A stretch of DNA of 64,000 nt from Clostridium thermosuccinogenes (GTDB taxonomy: Bacteria; Bacillota; Clostridia; Acetivibrionales; DSM-5807): positions 2,567,665-2,631,664 of the forward strand of contig NZ_CP021850.1 of the NCBI RefSeq assembly GCF_002896855.1, read 5' to 3'. A program made the position numbers and the translations under genes. The notes under the pieces were generated by a model. It saw only the letters and a list, made by a program, of their open reading frames with translations. It had not been told where the DNA came from and searched no databases. Below are positions 8,830-18,363 of this stretch, piece by piece. Position 1 is the stretch's first letter, and each line of letters starts with the position of its first letter.

Positions 8830-11289
8830 TTAATGCAAAGGCTTGAATCTTTTTAGTCTCAACGCATTTGTCAGTACCGATACCGAGCTGAAAGCCATGG
8901 CGGCAGCCGCAATCATCGGGCTAAGAAGTGGCCCTCCGAAAATGTGCAGCACTCCTGCCGCAATGGGTATGCCTGCGGTATTGTATCCAAACGCCCAGAA
9001 GAGATTTTGCTTGATGTTCCTTATGGTCCTTCTGCTCAGTTCTATAGCGGCAGGCACATCCATAAGGTCGCTTCTCATCAGCACTATGTCCGCCGACTCC
9101 ATCGCCACATCAGTTCCGGAGCCTATGGCAATGCCTATGTCTGCCTGAGCCAGAGCCGGAGCATCATTTATACCGTCGCCAACCATGGCAACCTTTTTGC
9201 CTTCTGCTTGGAGCTTCTGCACTTCTTTCGCTTTATCCTGAGGCAAAACCTCTGCCAGCACCCTGTCTATGCCCGCCTGCTTTGCAATCGCCTCTGCTGT
9301 TCTTCTGTTATCCCCGGTAATCATGGCCACCTCTATGCCCATTTCATGGAGCTTTTCGATAGCCCTCTTGCTGCTTGGCTTCATCACATCGGCTACGGCT
9401 ATTATCCCGGCCAGCTTGTTGTCTATCGCAACAAACATAGGCGTCTTTCCTTCCCCGGCCAGCCTGTCGGACTCCTTCTGCAGTGTAATCTCTATATTCC
9501 TGCTGTCCATCAGCTTCTTATTGCCCAGGAGCATTTTCCTGCCCTTTATCACCACCTCAATACCTTGGCCAGGAATTGCTTCAAAGCTTTCCACCTCCAG
9601 CAAGTCCATTTTTTTATCCTTTGCTTCATTGACGATAGCTTCTCCAAGAGGATGCTCGGACCCTCTTTCCGCTGAGGCCGACAGTCTAAGCAATTCTGCT
9701 TCGTCCATGCCTTCTGCAGTGATTATGTCCGTCACCTTGGGCTTTCCTTCAGTGATAGTACCGGTCTTGTCAAATACAATGGTTTTTATCCTGTGGGCAG
9801 TTTCCAGAGCTTCTCCCCCTTTTATCAAAACCCCGTATTCTGCGCCTTTACCCGTGCCTACCATTATAGCGGTAGGCGTAGCCAGTCCTAAAGCGCAAGG
9901 ACATGCTATAACGAGGACGGATATAAAAATGGTGAGGGAGAAAATGAGGGATTCTCCGGAAATATACCATGCCACACCTGCCAGAACAGCGATGGCAATG
10001 ACCACCGGTACGAAATAACCGGCTATTATATCTGCCAGTTTGGCTATGGGCGCCTTGGAGCCCTGGGCATCTTCCACCAGCTTAATTATTTGCGCCAAAG
10101 TGGTGTCCTTGCCAACCTTGGTTGCCTTGAACCGGATGGTGCCATTTTTATTTATGCTTGCACCTACCACCTTGCTGCCTGCATATTTCTCCACCGGGAT
10201 GCTCTCTCCCGTGAGCATGGATTCATCCACCGAAGTCCTGCCTTCTATTACTTCGCCATCGACAGGAATTTTCTCTCCGGGTTTTACCAGGATTATGTCC
10301 CCCACTTCCACTTCTTCGATGGGTATGACCATTTCCTTTCCATCATGGATAACGGTGGCGGTTTTCGGCGACAGTCCCATCAATTTTTTAATAGCTTCGG
10401 AGGTCTTTCCCTTGGTAATAGCCTCCAGATATTTTCCCAGCATGATCAGGGCAATGATAACCCCCGCAGTCTCAAAATACAGGTCCTGGGCATATTCCGT
10501 GTTTCCGTTAATTATCTGTACAATGGCATAAATGCCATACAGAAAGGCTGCGCTAGTACCCACCGCGATAAGGGAATCCATGTTAGGCTCTCCTTTGAAC
10601 AGTCTGCTGAAACCTACAGTATAAAACCTATAGCCTGAAATCATGACAGGTATAACCAGGATGAGCTGCACCAGCCCAAAGTTTAACGGATGCATTTCCG
10701 GCATTATGAAATCGGGCATGGGCAGTCCCATCATATGCCCCATGGAGATGTACAACAAAGGTGCAGTGAAAATAACCGCAACGAGGAACTTTGTCCACAA
10801 GGTCTTTCGTTCCTTTTCCCTGCGTTCCCTCTCTCTGTCCACCTGTTCACCGGCCTCCACCTCCATAGGCTTATACCCGGCTTTGGATACAGCGTTCTTT
10901 ATCTCTGAAATCCTCGTGCTGCCAGGATCATACAAAACCCTGGCTTTTTCGGTAGCATAGTTTACACTTACTTCCCTTATTCCCGGCAGCTTTTTTATCG
11001 CTCTTTCCACAGCTTTTGCGCAGGATGCGCAGGTCATGCCGGAAATAGGTATCGTCACATCCCTCAGGATATCGTTTTTTTCCTCTTCAACACCGTAACC
11101 GGCCTTTTTCACTGCTTCCTTTATTTCATCAAGGGTCACCTGGCTTTCATCAAATTCCACCACTAACTTTTCGGTAGCTAAATTTACATCGGCTGAATTT
11201 ATGTTCCCCAGCCTCTTTACACTTCTTTCCACCGCCTTGACGCAAGATGCGCAGGTCATGCCGGTTATGTTCAATGTTTCCTTTTTCAT
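8830..11289 (-). CDS. copA: Copper-exporting P-type ATPase CopA
   Basis: An 819-residue P1B-type ATPase exporting Cu(I) from the cytoplasm. Two N-terminal metal-binding domains each carry GMTCASC (residues about 10-16 and 84-90). Eight membrane helices are expected, with the transport motif CPC (ACPCALG, about residue 463). The phosphorylation motif DKTGT is at about 506, followed by the ATP-binding HP motif (SEHPLGEA) and the hinge GDGINDAP. Full length for the family. It lies between csoR and copZ on the same strand, so CsoR release by copper should induce it. Confidence 0.96.
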   Translation of the reverse strand: MKKETLNITGMTCASCVKAVERSVKRLGNINSADVNLATEKLVVEFDESQVTLDEIKEAVKKAGYGVEEEKNDILRDVTIPISGMTCASCAKAVERAIKKLPGIREVSVNYATEKARVLYDPGSTRISEIKNAVSKAGYKPMEVEAGEQVDRERERREKERKTLWTKFLVAVIFTAPLLYISMGHMMGLPMPDFIMPEMHPLNFGLVQLILVIPVMISGYRFYTVGFSRLFKGEPNMDSLIAVGTSAAFLYGIYAIVQIINGNTEYAQDLYFETAGVIIALIMLGKYLEAITKGKTSEAIKKLMGLSPKTATVIHDGKEMVIPIEEVEVGDIILVKPGEKIPVDGEVIEGRTSVDESMLTGESIPVEKYAGSKVVGASINKNGTIRFKATKVGKDTTLAQIIKLVEDAQGSKAPIAKLADIIAGYFVPVVIAIAVLAGVAWYISGESLIFSLTIFISVLVIACPCALGLATPTAIMVGTGKGAEYGVLIKGGEALETAHRIKTIVFDKTGTITEGKPKVTDIITAEGMDEAELLRLSASAERGSEHPLGEAIVNEAKDKKMDLLEVESFEAIPGQGIEVVIKGRKMLLGNKKLMDSRNIEITLQKESDRLAGEGKTPMFVAIDNKLAGIIAVADVMKPSSKRAIEKLHEMGIEVAMITGDNRRTAEAIAKQAGIDRVLAEVLPQDKAKEVQKLQAEGKKVAMVGDGINDAPALAQADIGIAIGSGTDVAMESADIVLMRSDLMDVPAAIELSRRTIRNIKQNLFWAFGYNTAGIPIAAGVLHIFGGPLLSPMIAAAAMAFSSVSVLTNALRLKRFKPLH

Positions 11290-11412
11290 CCTTTCACCGT
11301 CCTATCCATACATAAAATATTGAAGAAATTGCATCTCGGCAATGATGGGAAAGCAATTGCCGGAAGATAAGTTTCTCTTGCAGCAAGGCCTATCTTTTCC
11401 CGACGAAATGTG

Positions 11413-11679
11413 CTATTTTGCATATTTATCAATCAACTCCATGACCTCATTTACCTTTTCATCGCCATTCCCTTCCGTAAATGCCTGCTTCACACAGTGC
11501 TTTATATGCTGGTCGATTATCTTCAGATTGGCTTTTTTGAGCAAAGCTTGAACAGACAGTATCTGTTTTGAAATATCAACACAATATCTGTCTTCCTCCA
11601 GCATCTTTAGAATTCCATCCATCTGACCCCTGGCGGTCTTTATCAGGTTCATAACCTGCTTTTTGTCGTTGCAGTCCAT
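11413..11679 (-). CDS. csoR: Copper-sensing repressor CsoR
   Basis: An 88-residue all-alpha repressor of the CsoR/RcnR family. The Cu(I) triad is visible as C33, H58 and C62 (RYCVD, then DQHIKHC), which is the copper-type rather than nickel-type ligand pattern. Cu(I) binding releases it from DNA. It is the first gene of the operon and is preceded by AAAGGAGG. A GC-rich CsoR-like operator lies about 320 bp upstream at 11998-12026, next to a consensus promoter, so it should repress itself together with copA and copZ. Confidence 0.93.
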   Translation of the reverse strand: MDCNDKKQVMNLIKTARGQMDGILKMLEEDRYCVDISKQILSVQALLKKANLKIIDQHIKHCVKQAFTEGNGDEKVNEVMELIDKYAK

Positions 11680-11997
11680 GCAATCCCTCCTTTAGTAAGG
11701 TACTTGTATAATGCTGCTACACTATTTAGTATAGGAATGAGTCCAGCCAATAATGGATGCATTGATTCCGTATAATTCATCAATACCATAAGGCGGTGAA
11801 TGCTTGCAAAACCCGCCTTTCACTTCAATGGCATTAAATCGATGGTATTAAAAGGCTTGTTGCAAACTGCTTCACCCGGAATTAAATCCCGTGCTCTGAC
11901 GAATACCAGCCCTGGTCGCATTCCTTCTGACTTTATTAATGTTATATATTTCACCAAAAATTAAGTTTATATCATCAGCAGCTAAATAACAGCACTG

Positions 11998-12059
11998 TAT
12001 ACCTACCCCCCATGGGGTGGGGTATGATTTTATTATACTTTACTATTCCTATTTGTCAA
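11998..12059 (-). promoter_or_regulatory. Copper operon promoter with CsoR-type operator
   Basis: On the minus strand a consensus -35 TTGACA (12054-12059) and -10 TATAAT (12032-12037) are 16 bp apart. Immediately downstream, around +1, is an inverted repeat of the form ATACC..CCCC ATG GGG..GGTAT (11998-12026), which matches the known CsoR box pattern (TACCCC...GGGGTA). The transcript would have a leader of about 345 nt before csoR. That leader contains a 33-codon open frame (ATG near 11922) whose purine-rich site directly abuts the ATG; I see no other feature in it. Confidence 0.82.
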
Positions 12060-12330
12060 GTAGTATTTTTATAAAAACATATTTGACCCAAGCATGATAA
12101 CGGCCTTCCCCGTTGATTTGTGCACCATTCATAAAAAAACCTTCTACTATGAAGTTCTGCGATCCGATGGACTATCATAAGCTATGACGGATGGCATGAG
12201 CACAATCAAATTAAATAATGACTAAAAAATAGAGGAATCCGAGGAAATAAGTAGAATATAATAAATGCAGGCGTTTAGGGTTTATATTTCTCTATAACCC
12301 GAAATCACTATAATTTATGGAGGTATACTT

Positions 12331-12576
12331 ATGGATAAGCTGAATTACTGTCTTGACTGCAAGAGAATTTTCACTCAAAAAGAAACATGTGAATATTGCA
12401 GCTCGGTTAACATCAGGGAATTGGCTAAAAATGCTCCGGTAAATGTTATTGGAAGCAAACTCAAAGGTAGAGTCCTCAATGCGAAACAGGGTATGGTGCA
12501 GGTATTGTTTACTGAACAAGGCAATACCAAAACCATAAGAGAATATGAACCTTCTAAAATACGCAAAGTTTTATAA
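12331..12576 (+). CDS. Small zinc-ribbon-like protein
   Basis: An 81-residue protein with two CxxC pairs (C7/C10 and C20/C23) that would bind one zinc, followed by a beta-rich basic tail (residues 40-81). GGAGG lies 7 nt before the ATG, and a strong terminator follows 7 nt after the stop, so it is a single-gene transcript. I do not recognise the family. The size and layout suggest a nucleic-acid- or ribosome-associated zinc finger, but that is only inference. Confidence 0.75.
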   Translation: MDKLNYCLDCKRIFTQKETCEYCSSVNIRELAKNAPVNVIGSKLKGRVLNAKQGMVQVLFTEQGNTKTIREYEPSKIRKVL

Positions 12577-12583
12577 AAGAAAT

Positions 12584-12613
12584 AAAGGGTGGTAATTTTA
12601 ACCACCCTTTTTT
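12584..12613 (+). terminator. Intrinsic terminator after the small zinc protein gene
   Basis: The stem AAAGGGTGGT/ACCACCCTTT is followed by six T residues. It ends the 12331 transcript. Confidence 0.9.
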
Positions 12614-12650
12614 AATTGCCATTATTGCCTTTATGTATCGTAAATATGCG

Positions 12651-12691
12651 AAAACTGGCCGACAAGCCATTGGCGCTTATCGACCAGTTTT
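12651..12691. terminator. Terminator between converging genes, serving pckG
   Basis: A long stem (AAAACTGG..CGA..AAGC paired with GCTT..TCG..CCAGTTTT) lies just downstream of the pckG stop. The arms end in A- and T-rich runs, so it may work in both directions. Confidence 0.8.
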
Positions 12692-12709
12692 TAAATTCTA
12701 TTGAAATTA

Positions 12710-14521
12710 TTACATTTCGTTCAATCTCTTTTCGAGAGCGTCGAGCTGTGCAACCAGTTCCTTAGGCAGCCTGTCTCCGAACTTAGCGTAATGCTCTCTT
12801 ATGGAAGCAACTTCTTTTAACCATTCATCCTTGTTAACCTTAAGCAGTTCTTCCATATCTTCCTTGCTTACCTTAAGTCCTTCTACATCTATTGCATCAG
12901 GAGTAGGCATATAACCAATAGCAGTGCTTACTGCCTTGCCCACACCGTTAACTCTTTCAACGATCCATTTGAGTACACGGCTGTTTTCGCCGAATCCAGG
13001 CCATAACCATTTGCCGTTAGCATCCTTACGGAACCAGTTAACATAGAATATCTTAGGCAGCTTGTCGGCATCGGTCTTTGTTCCGATATTCAGCCAATGC
13101 TGCAGATAATCGCTGATATTGTAACCGCAGAAAGGCAGCATTGCAAATGGGTCACGGCGAACCTGACCGATATCCTTGGAAATTGTAGCAGCGGTAATTT
13201 CAGAACCCATTATTGAACCCATGAATACACCATGGTTCCAATCGAAGCTCTGGTGAACCAACGGTATAGTGCTTGGACGACGTCCACCGATCAATATTGC
13301 AGAAATCGGCACTCCCTGAGGATCTTCCCATTCAGGAGCAATTACAGGGCACTGGCCAGCAGGTGCTGTGAAACGAGCATTGGGATGAGCTGCCGGTGTC
13401 TCGGAACCTGGAGTCCAGTCATTTCCTCTCCAGTCGATGAGATGATCCGGAGCATCATATCCGATGCCTTCCCACCAAACATCGCCATCGTCGGTCAATG
13501 CAACGTTGGTAAATATGGTATTCTTTTCTATGCTGTGCATAGCATTGGGGTTAGATTCTGATGATGTACCAGGTGCAACACCAAAGAACCCTGCTTCAGG
13601 ATTGATAGCGTACAAGCGGCCATCTTTTCCGAATTTCATCCATGCTATGTCGTCACCGATGGTTTCAACCTTCCATCCGGGAATAGTAGGAACAAGCATC
13701 GCCAGGTTGGTCTTACCGCAAGCACTTGGGAAAGCTCCTGCGATATAAGTCTTGTTGCCATTAGGATCAGTAATTCTGAGTATCAGCATATGTTCAGCCA
13801 ACCAGCCTTCATCACGGGCCTGAACAGAAGCTATACGCAGTGCGAAGCATTTCTTTCCTAAGAGAGCATTACCGCCATATCCGGAACCATAGGACCATAT
13901 AGTTCTCTCTTCAGGGAAGTGGCTAATATATTTCTTTTCCATCGGAGCGCAAGGCCATGATGAATCCTTCTGTCCTTTCTCCAGAGGAGCACCTACTGAA
14001 TGAAGACATTTTACAAATTCCCCGTCACCCAGTGCATCGAGAACTGCCTGGCCCATACGGGTCATAATACGCATGTTAACTACAACATAAGGGCTGTCGG
14101 TCAGCTCAACGCCGATCTTGGATGCAGGTGAACCTATTGGACCCATGGAGAATGGGATTACATACATGGTTCTTCCCTTCATACATCCGGTGTATAACTC
14201 TGTCATAGTTTTCTTAAGCTCGACAGGATCTATCCAGTTATTTGTCGGACCTGCATCTTCCTTGGTTTTTGATGCTATGAAAGTCCTGTCCTCAACACGG
14301 GCAACATCGGACGGATGGCTGCGGAACAGGTAGCATCCCGGACGCTTTTCCTGATTCAAGCGGATTGCCATCCCTGAATCTACCATCTCTTGTAACAGGC
14401 GATCATTCTCTTCCTGGGAACCATCACACCAATAAATATTATCTGGCTGGCACATATCAGCCATTTCTTTTACCCATGCCAACAATTCTTTGTTTGTAGT
14501 TCTTGGTTCGTTTAAATTCAT
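12710..14521 (-). CDS. pckG: Phosphoenolpyruvate carboxykinase (GTP)
   Basis: A 603-residue cytosolic enzyme interconverting oxaloacetate + GTP and PEP + CO2 + GDP. The GTP-type signature is clear: nucleotide loop [13 protein letters not shown] near residue 280, [11 protein letters not shown], and substrate/metal residues within the EWEDPQGVP and MGPIGSP regions. In fermenting anaerobes the enzyme may run towards oxaloacetate. The start at 14521 is chosen over an ATG five codons upstream because GGAGGG then lies 8 nt away. It is transcribed alone, from an extended -10 site at 14639-14647 to the terminator at 12651-12691. Confidence 0.96.
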   Translation of the reverse strand: MNLNEPRTTNKELLAWVKEMADMCQPDNIYWCDGSQEENDRLLQEMVDSGMAIRLNQEKRPGCYLFRSHPSDVARVEDRTFIASKTKEDAGPTNNWIDPVELKKTMTELYTGCMKGRTMYVIPFSMGPIGSPASKIGVELTDSPYVVVNMRIMTRMGQAVLDALGDGEFVKCLHSVGAPLEKGQKDSSWPCAPMEKKYISHFPEERTIWSYGSGYGGNALLGKKCFALRIASVQARDEGWLAEHMLILRITDPNGNKTYIAGAFPSACGKTNLAMLVPTIPGWKVETIGDDIAWMKFGKDGRLYAINPEAGFFGVAPGTSSESNPNAMHSIEKNTIFTNVALTDDGDVWWEGIGYDAPDHLIDWRGNDWTPGSETPAAHPNARFTAPAGQCPVIAPEWEDPQGVPISAILIGGRRPSTIPLVHQSFDWNHGVFMGSIMGSEITAATISKDIGQVRRDPFAMLPFCGYNISDYLQHWLNIGTKTDADKLPKIFYVNWFRKDANGKWLWPGFGENSRVLKWIVERVNGVGKAVSTAIGYMPTPDAIDVEGLKVSKEDMEELLKVNKDEWLKEVASIREHYAKFGDRLPKELVAQLDALEKRLNEM

Positions 14522-14638
14522 AATTTCTCCCTCCAAATAAGTATATTATTCATGATACTACAAAATAGCAATATCAATGTTCCCATATCTTATATCAAAT
14601 ATCCGGGTAACCAAACTATAGTTAATTTTTTCACTAAC

Positions 14639-14647
14639 ATTATATCA
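14639..14647 (-). promoter_or_regulatory. Extended -10 element upstream of pckG
   Basis: TGATATAAT on the minus strand is an extended -10. No good -35 is seen 17 bp upstream. It would give a leader of about 110 nt before pckG. Confidence 0.45.
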
Positions 14648-14758
14648 TATAGTAACACATAGACACAGAAAATTCAATAAATCTTTGGCATAAATATCCT
14701 ACGAAATTTTCAAAAACCACATGTGTAGCTTTCCACTAATAAGCGCATTCTTATGTAT

Positions 14759-14828
14759 AAAAAAACAGACAGGTCAAGCCTGTCTGAGCAATAATGACAA
14801 AGTATGTTTATATGTTCAAAACATACAA
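14759..14828 (-). ncRNA. Candidate small RNA of about 70 nt, two hairpins
   Basis: A promoter (14834-14861) would start transcription near 14827. The RNA would open with a perfect 8-bp hairpin (GTATGTTT/AAACATAC, 14802-14826), then a short single-stranded linker, then a perfect 8-bp stem (CAGACAGG/CCTGTCTG, 14766-14786) followed by seven U residues. No start codon with a ribosome site lies inside. It is either an independent small RNA or a terminated leader of pckG, whose ATG is 240 nt further on. I know no family that matches. Confidence 0.6.
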
Positions 14829-14833
14829 TTTCC

Positions 14834-14861
14834 ATTATAACATTAAAAATTTTCAAATCAA
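14834..14861 (-). promoter_or_regulatory. Promoter of the candidate small RNA
   Basis: A -35 TTGATT (14856-14861) and -10 TATAAT (14834-14839) are 16 bp apart on the minus strand. The rest of the 14865-15030 stretch is AT-rich and shows no gene. Confidence 0.65.
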
Positions 14862-15051
14862 CATAAATCGGCAAAATAAAGTTGGAAAAATTCCTTGCTT
14901 TTTAACAAATCATGTGATATTCTTAATAAGTCGTGATATTACATATATCCGATATGGGTTGATTATTTCTGTACTGACCTCTCTTAAATTTATTTGGAGA
15001 CAGTAATCAGGAAATTAGTTTAATCCAAATAATTTAGGGAGGTATATTTAA

Positions 15052-15240
15052 ATGGCAGACAAAACATTGGTTTGCAAGGATTGCAACAGCGAATTTATTT
15101 TTACGGAAGGCGAGCAGGAATTCTACAAAGAAAAGGGATTCGAAAACGAGCCTCAGAGATGCCCTGATTGCAGAAGAGCGAGAAAGCAGCAGAGAAACAA
15201 CAACAATAGCAGAAACAGAAGCTTCGGCAACAGGTGGTAA
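15052..15240 (+). CDS. Zinc-ribbon domain protein
   Basis: A 62-residue protein with CxxC pairs at C8/C11 and C37/C40 forming a treble-clef-like zinc ribbon, then a basic Arg/Asn/Gln-rich tail. It matches the 'probable zinc-ribbon domain' family common in Clostridia, whose molecular role is not established. AGGGAGG lies upstream at good spacing and a perfect terminator follows. The basic tail suggests nucleic-acid binding, which is inference. Confidence 0.88.
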   Translation: MADKTLVCKDCNSEFIFTEGEQEFYKEKGFENEPQRCPDCRRARKQQRNNNNSRNRSFGNRW

Positions 15241-15250
15241 ATTCGAAGAT

Positions 15251-15276
15251 AAAGGAGAGTGCACACTCTCCTTTTT
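15251..15276 (+). terminator. Intrinsic terminator after the zinc-ribbon gene
   Basis: The perfect palindrome AAAGGAGAGTGCACACTCTC continues into CTTT and a T-run, 10 nt past the stop codon. Confidence 0.92.
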
Positions 15277-15349
15277 AGTTTATCCAAATTGCCGTCGGTG
15301 AAAGCTGCTCACCTGTCAAAGCTTCCTGTATTTTAAAAACATTTTATGT

Positions 15350-16198
15350 TTATCGCAGCTTCTGGTATACAATTATGTTTATATCCACCTCAGTCTCCAG
15401 AGCATTCAGCCTTTTCAGTTTTTCTACCGCATCCTGGTCCGTATGGCGGGTATAAGGCGTCATGCTTAACAGATTCATAATATCCTGCGTGCTTTCCAGT
15501 GAAATGCCATATGATATGTTGACACATTCCAGCACGGAAAATCCTTCACCCACAGTTCCCTTTTGCCCTATATATTCCGGATTTTCATACAATTCCTTCT
15601 TAAAGCTGTAAAGGTGCTTTGGTCCTGGGGCTGCAACTATTAGCTTGCCCTTGGGTTTTAAGACACGAAGGAATTCCTTCTCGTCCCTCGGAGAAAAAAT
15701 GCACAATATGCCATCCAAGCATCGGTCCAGCAGGGGTAAATGATAAGTGCTGGCAACAGCAAAGCGTATAGCCTTGTCCCTGCCGGAAGCTAAATTTATC
15801 GCGGCTTTGGACACATCTATGCCGTAAATATCCGTTTTCTCCATACCACTGGCCCATAGGCTGTTTTTAAGCCGTGAAATGTAATAGCCCTCGCCGCATC
15901 CGGCATCAAGAATACTTATGCCGTTGGCGTCATCATTGGGTATATAATGCGAAGATAGAGCATTCAATCTATCTGAAAAGCCTTCATAATACCCTTTGTT
16001 TAAAAAATCCCTCCGGCTTTGCAGCATTTCCTTGCTGTCTCCCGGATTGCCCGATCCCTTGTGATTAGGAAGAAGCAGGTTTACATACCCTTTTCTCGAT
16101 ATGTCAAAGCTGTGGCCTTTATTGCAACGATATTCCTTCTCACCCTGCACCAGCGCTTTTTTGCACACAGGGCACTGAAACAGACTTTTCCTTTCCAA
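15350..16198 (-). CDS. rlmA: 23S rRNA (guanine-N1) methyltransferase, RlmA family
   Basis: A 282-residue enzyme. The N-terminal zinc finger is visible (CPVCKKAL, then YRCNKGHSFD), followed by the characteristic GYVNLLLPNHKG..GD segment and a class I SAM-binding core (ILDAGCGEGYYI). It methylates N1 of a guanine in 23S rRNA helix 35, at G745 or G748 depending on subtype. The start is taken as TTG 16198, 7 nt after AGGAGG and just after the DUF1905 gene stop. The longer open frame upstream overlaps that gene and lacks a ribosome site. It is the second gene of a two-gene unit. Confidence 0.85.
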   Translation of the reverse strand: MERKSLFQCPVCKKALVQGEKEYRCNKGHSFDISRKGYVNLLLPNHKGSGNPGDSKEMLQSRRDFLNKGYYEGFSDRLNALSSHYIPNDDANGISILDAGCGEGYYISRLKNSLWASGMEKTDIYGIDVSKAAINLASGRDKAIRFAVASTYHLPLLDRCLDGILCIFSPRDEKEFLRVLKPKGKLIVAAPGPKHLYSFKKELYENPEYIGQKGTVGEGFSVLECVNISYGISLESTQDIMNLLSMTPYTRHTDQDAVEKLKRLNALETEVDINIIVYQKLR

Positions 16199-16209
16199 TA
16201 AACTTCCTC

Positions 16210-16485
16210 CTATTTTTTGACTTCTCTTTCCCTGATAGTTACAAAAACCTTGTCTCCTGGCTGCTTGTTTATTTTCGCCCTGATATCTTTCCGTATGCCT
16301 ATTATGTGGCATGGTGTTTTCATTCTCACAAGCATGCCATGATATACTTCGCCATCAAAGGTTGCAGTAACAGATACCCGCCCTTTGCCAAATTTAGCCT
16401 TCACATCAAAGGGGATCTCAATATATGCACCATCAATATCCGGCACTTTTTTAATCTCAGCTTCAAATTCATATACCTTGCTCAT
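16210..16485 (-). CDS. DUF1905 domain protein
   Basis: A 91-residue beta-rich protein matching the DUF1905 pattern: YIEIPFDV near residue 20, a middle [11 protein letters not shown] strand, and a [14 protein letters not shown] end. The family has an AbrB-like barrel fold and no settled function; it is often found alone or fused to YdeI/OmpD domains. A consensus promoter lies at 16561-16589 and AGAAGG precedes the ATG. It is transcribed with rlmA. Confidence 0.85.
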   Translation of the reverse strand: MSKVYEFEAEIKKVPDIDGAYIEIPFDVKAKFGKGRVSVTATFDGEVYHGMLVRMKTPCHIIGIRKDIRAKINKQPGDKVFVTIREREVKK

Positions 16486-16560
16486 CGCTTACCTTCTCCC
16501 CATGTTTCTATATTTGCATTATATAACATTTCAGTCAACATTCCATAGGGATTGCGATGT

Positions 16561-16589
16561 ATTCTAATCAATTATATTCACGCTGTCAA
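16561..16589 (-). promoter_or_regulatory. Promoter of DUF1905-rlmA
   Basis: On the minus strand a -35 TTGACA (16584-16589), a 17-bp spacer and -10 TAGAAT (16561-16566). It lies between the CRISPR array and the DUF1905 gene. Confidence 0.75.
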
Positions 16590-16658
16590 CATTTTAAATT
16601 TATGCACCTTTTACGAGATGCAACTCATTGACAAAGCCGTAGCTTTGGTATCAGCTAC

Positions 16659-16830
16659 GTTTCAATCCACGCACCCGTGCAGGGTGCGACGATAGAGTTC
16701 CCGGTTTTTATAGAAGTCCATTTATGTTTCAATCCACGCACCCGTGCAGGGTGCGACTACAGCATGTATATCATCTGCTTCTCTGATGTTTTTGAACCGT
16801 TTCAATCCACGCACCCGTGCAGGGTGCGAC
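16659..16830 (-). CRISPR. Type I-C CRISPR array, three repeats, two spacers
   Basis: Three identical 32-bp repeats lie at 16659-16690, 16726-16757 and 16799-16830. Read on the minus strand each begins GTCGCACCC and ends GTGGATTGAAAC, the classic type I-C repeat with an internal palindrome (GCACCC TGCAC GGGTGC). The two spacers are 35 nt (16691-16725) and 41 nt (16758-16798). The cas genes are directly upstream on the same strand, so the leader-proximal repeat is at 16799-16830. No degenerate repeat is seen on either side. Confidence 0.97.
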
Positions 16831-17003
16831 TGCACTATATTCAAAAGCAGGTATATCAGCACTTCTATGCAATATTTCCGCGGATCTTAAAAAATGATGC
16901 AAAATCTCTTTTCAAAAAATTAGCAAAAGACTCTGAAACCTTTGAAAATCAGACTTCCGCGACTTCCCCGCAAAAACATGTTCACTTGGGTTCCGCGGAA
17001 AAC
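16831..17003 (-). promoter_or_regulatory. CRISPR leader
   Basis: This AT-rich 173-bp stretch between cas2 and the first repeat is the expected leader and array promoter. The sequence CCGCGGAA occurs twice, and a near-palindrome with arms TCACTTG/CAAGTGA (about 16982-17011) straddles the cas2 stop; it could end the cas transcript or bind a protein. No clear -35/-10 pair was identified. Confidence 0.6.
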
Positions 17004-17294
17004 TCAAGTGATTATAACACCTTCCGGATCATAAGGTTTTTTCGCACCAAGATGCTCCACACGACGTTTCCAATTGCTCCCCAGATTGTAGAACCTTATG
17101 CTGTCTCTCTCAATATCCATCAGTTTCTCAAGTTTCGCTTTCAGCTCTATATACTGATGAGGTTCTAGCACACATTCAAAAACAGATTCCTGCACTCTTT
17201 GTCCATAGTTCACACATGTTTTGGCAACCTTATATAAACGTCTTTGTCCTCCATAAGTGGTAGTGTCAACATCGTATGTGATCAATACCATCAT
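17004..17294 (-). CDS. cas2: CRISPR-associated endonuclease Cas2
   Basis: A 96-residue adaptation protein of the ferredoxin-like fold. The N-terminal strand ends in the conserved Asp (MVLITYDVDT), then GGQRRLYKVAK, and ESVFECVLE follows. It forms the integration complex with Cas1. The start is one of two adjacent ATGs (17294 or 17291) after AGAGGTGG. It is the last cas gene before the array. Confidence 0.94.
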   Translation of the reverse strand: MMVLITYDVDTTTYGGQRRLYKVAKTCVNYGQRVQESVFECVLEPHQYIELKAKLEKLMDIERDSIRFYNLGSNWKRRVEHLGAKKPYDPEGVIIT

Positions 17295-17305
17295 GCAAAC
17301 CACCT

Positions 17306-18337
17306 CTACTTTATCAAAAATGGTGGATATTCGTCAATTTCGCCCCGCAGGGTCCTTGCAAGCAGCATTGCCTGAACATATGGTAACAACCCTACAGGAA
17401 TTTTCTCGTTAATATATGGATGCATGATTTCTTCCTGTTTTCTCTTTTGCCACGCTGTGATTACAACTTTTCTTGTATCATCATCCATAATCACCGCTCC
17501 TGATTCCTTGCTGACAAATCCTTTAGAATCAACCTGTCGTTTGTTAATCAAGGACAATGTCATGCGGTCGGCTAGATAAGGCCTAAGCTCCTCCATTAAA
17601 TCCAAAGCAAGGCTGGCCCTCCCCGGCCTATCCCTGTGCAAAAAGCCTACATACGGATCCAACCCGACAGTCTCCAGTGCCGCTTGAACATCATGCATCA
17701 ATAATGTATAAAGAAATGACAGAAGCGCATTTACATTATCCAAAGGTGGGCGCCGATTTCTTTCAGAAAACAGGAAAGATTCTTTCTGATTTATGATTAA
17801 ATGATTGAAACATGAGAAGTAAATATGCGCACTTTCACCCTCTATTCCTCTTACTGTTTCCAGATTTTCTGAATTATCTAACCGCATCAACTGAAAATTA
17901 AGATAATCGGATGCCCTTTGTAGTTCCCCGCTGCTTTCCATATTCTTATACTCACGAAGAGCACGTTGAAGTATGGCTCTGGAGTTGTATACCTTCCCAA
18001 TTATGAAGTTCTTGGCAAAAGCTGATGATTCCATGAGGTTGTCTGCGACCCTGTATTGCTTTCTTCTTAGCAAAACATTCCCATTGACTTTACCAGTAAC
18101 TCTTGCGTAGAAATATCCGCTTGGGGAAAGAAATGACAAAGAAATGCCCTTTTCTGCACACAAGCTCATCAAGGAAGGGCTGGCTCCTGCATAATTGAAA
18201 CATATAACACTCTCAAGGTTATGAGCAGGGATACGCAGCTTCTCTTTATCCTCTTCCTTTATTACAATATTATCACCGTCTCTTGTCAGGTAGCTGTTAG
18301 GGGATGTTACATAAAGAGTGTTTAGCAGCTTTCTCAT
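17306..18337 (-). CDS. cas1: CRISPR-associated integrase Cas1 (type I-C)
   Basis: A 343-residue protein that catalyses spacer integration. The N-terminal beta domain (MRKLLNTLYVTSP) resembles type I-C Cas1, and the helical catalytic domain carries the conserved Glu, His and Asp region (NALLSFLYTLLMHDVQAALE; GFLHRDRPGRASLALDLMEE). The start at 18337 is chosen because AAAGGAG lies 5 nt upstream; the GTG 15 nt earlier overlaps that site. It is 11 nt after cas2 in the operon sense and full length. Confidence 0.95.
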   Translation of the reverse strand: MRKLLNTLYVTSPNSYLTRDGDNIVIKEEDKEKLRIPAHNLESVICFNYAGASPSLMSLCAEKGISLSFLSPSGYFYARVTGKVNGNVLLRRKQYRVADNLMESSAFAKNFIIGKVYNSRAILQRALREYKNMESSGELQRASDYLNFQLMRLDNSENLETVRGIEGESAHIYFSCFNHLIINQKESFLFSERNRRPPLDNVNALLSFLYTLLMHDVQAALETVGLDPYVGFLHRDRPGRASLALDLMEELRPYLADRMTLSLINKRQVDSKGFVSKESGAVIMDDDTRKVVITAWQKRKQEEIMHPYINEKIPVGLLPYVQAMLLARTLRGEIDEYPPFLIK

Positions 18338-18363
18338 AGGTTCTCCTTTCACAGATCCATTGT

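Noticed and set aside
8944-10018. Two long plus-strand frames (243 and 249 codons) opposite copA
   Set aside because: They lie antisense to a fully conserved CopA and their products look like reverse-frame shadows without ribosome sites.
12292-12605. Minus-strand frames opposite the small zinc protein
   Set aside because: The plus-strand gene has a good start site, CxxC pairs and a terminator; the opposite frames cross that terminator.
16677-17168. 163-codon plus-strand frame across the CRISPR array and cas2
   Set aside because: It reads through repeats, spacers, leader and the antisense of cas2; it is a chance frame.
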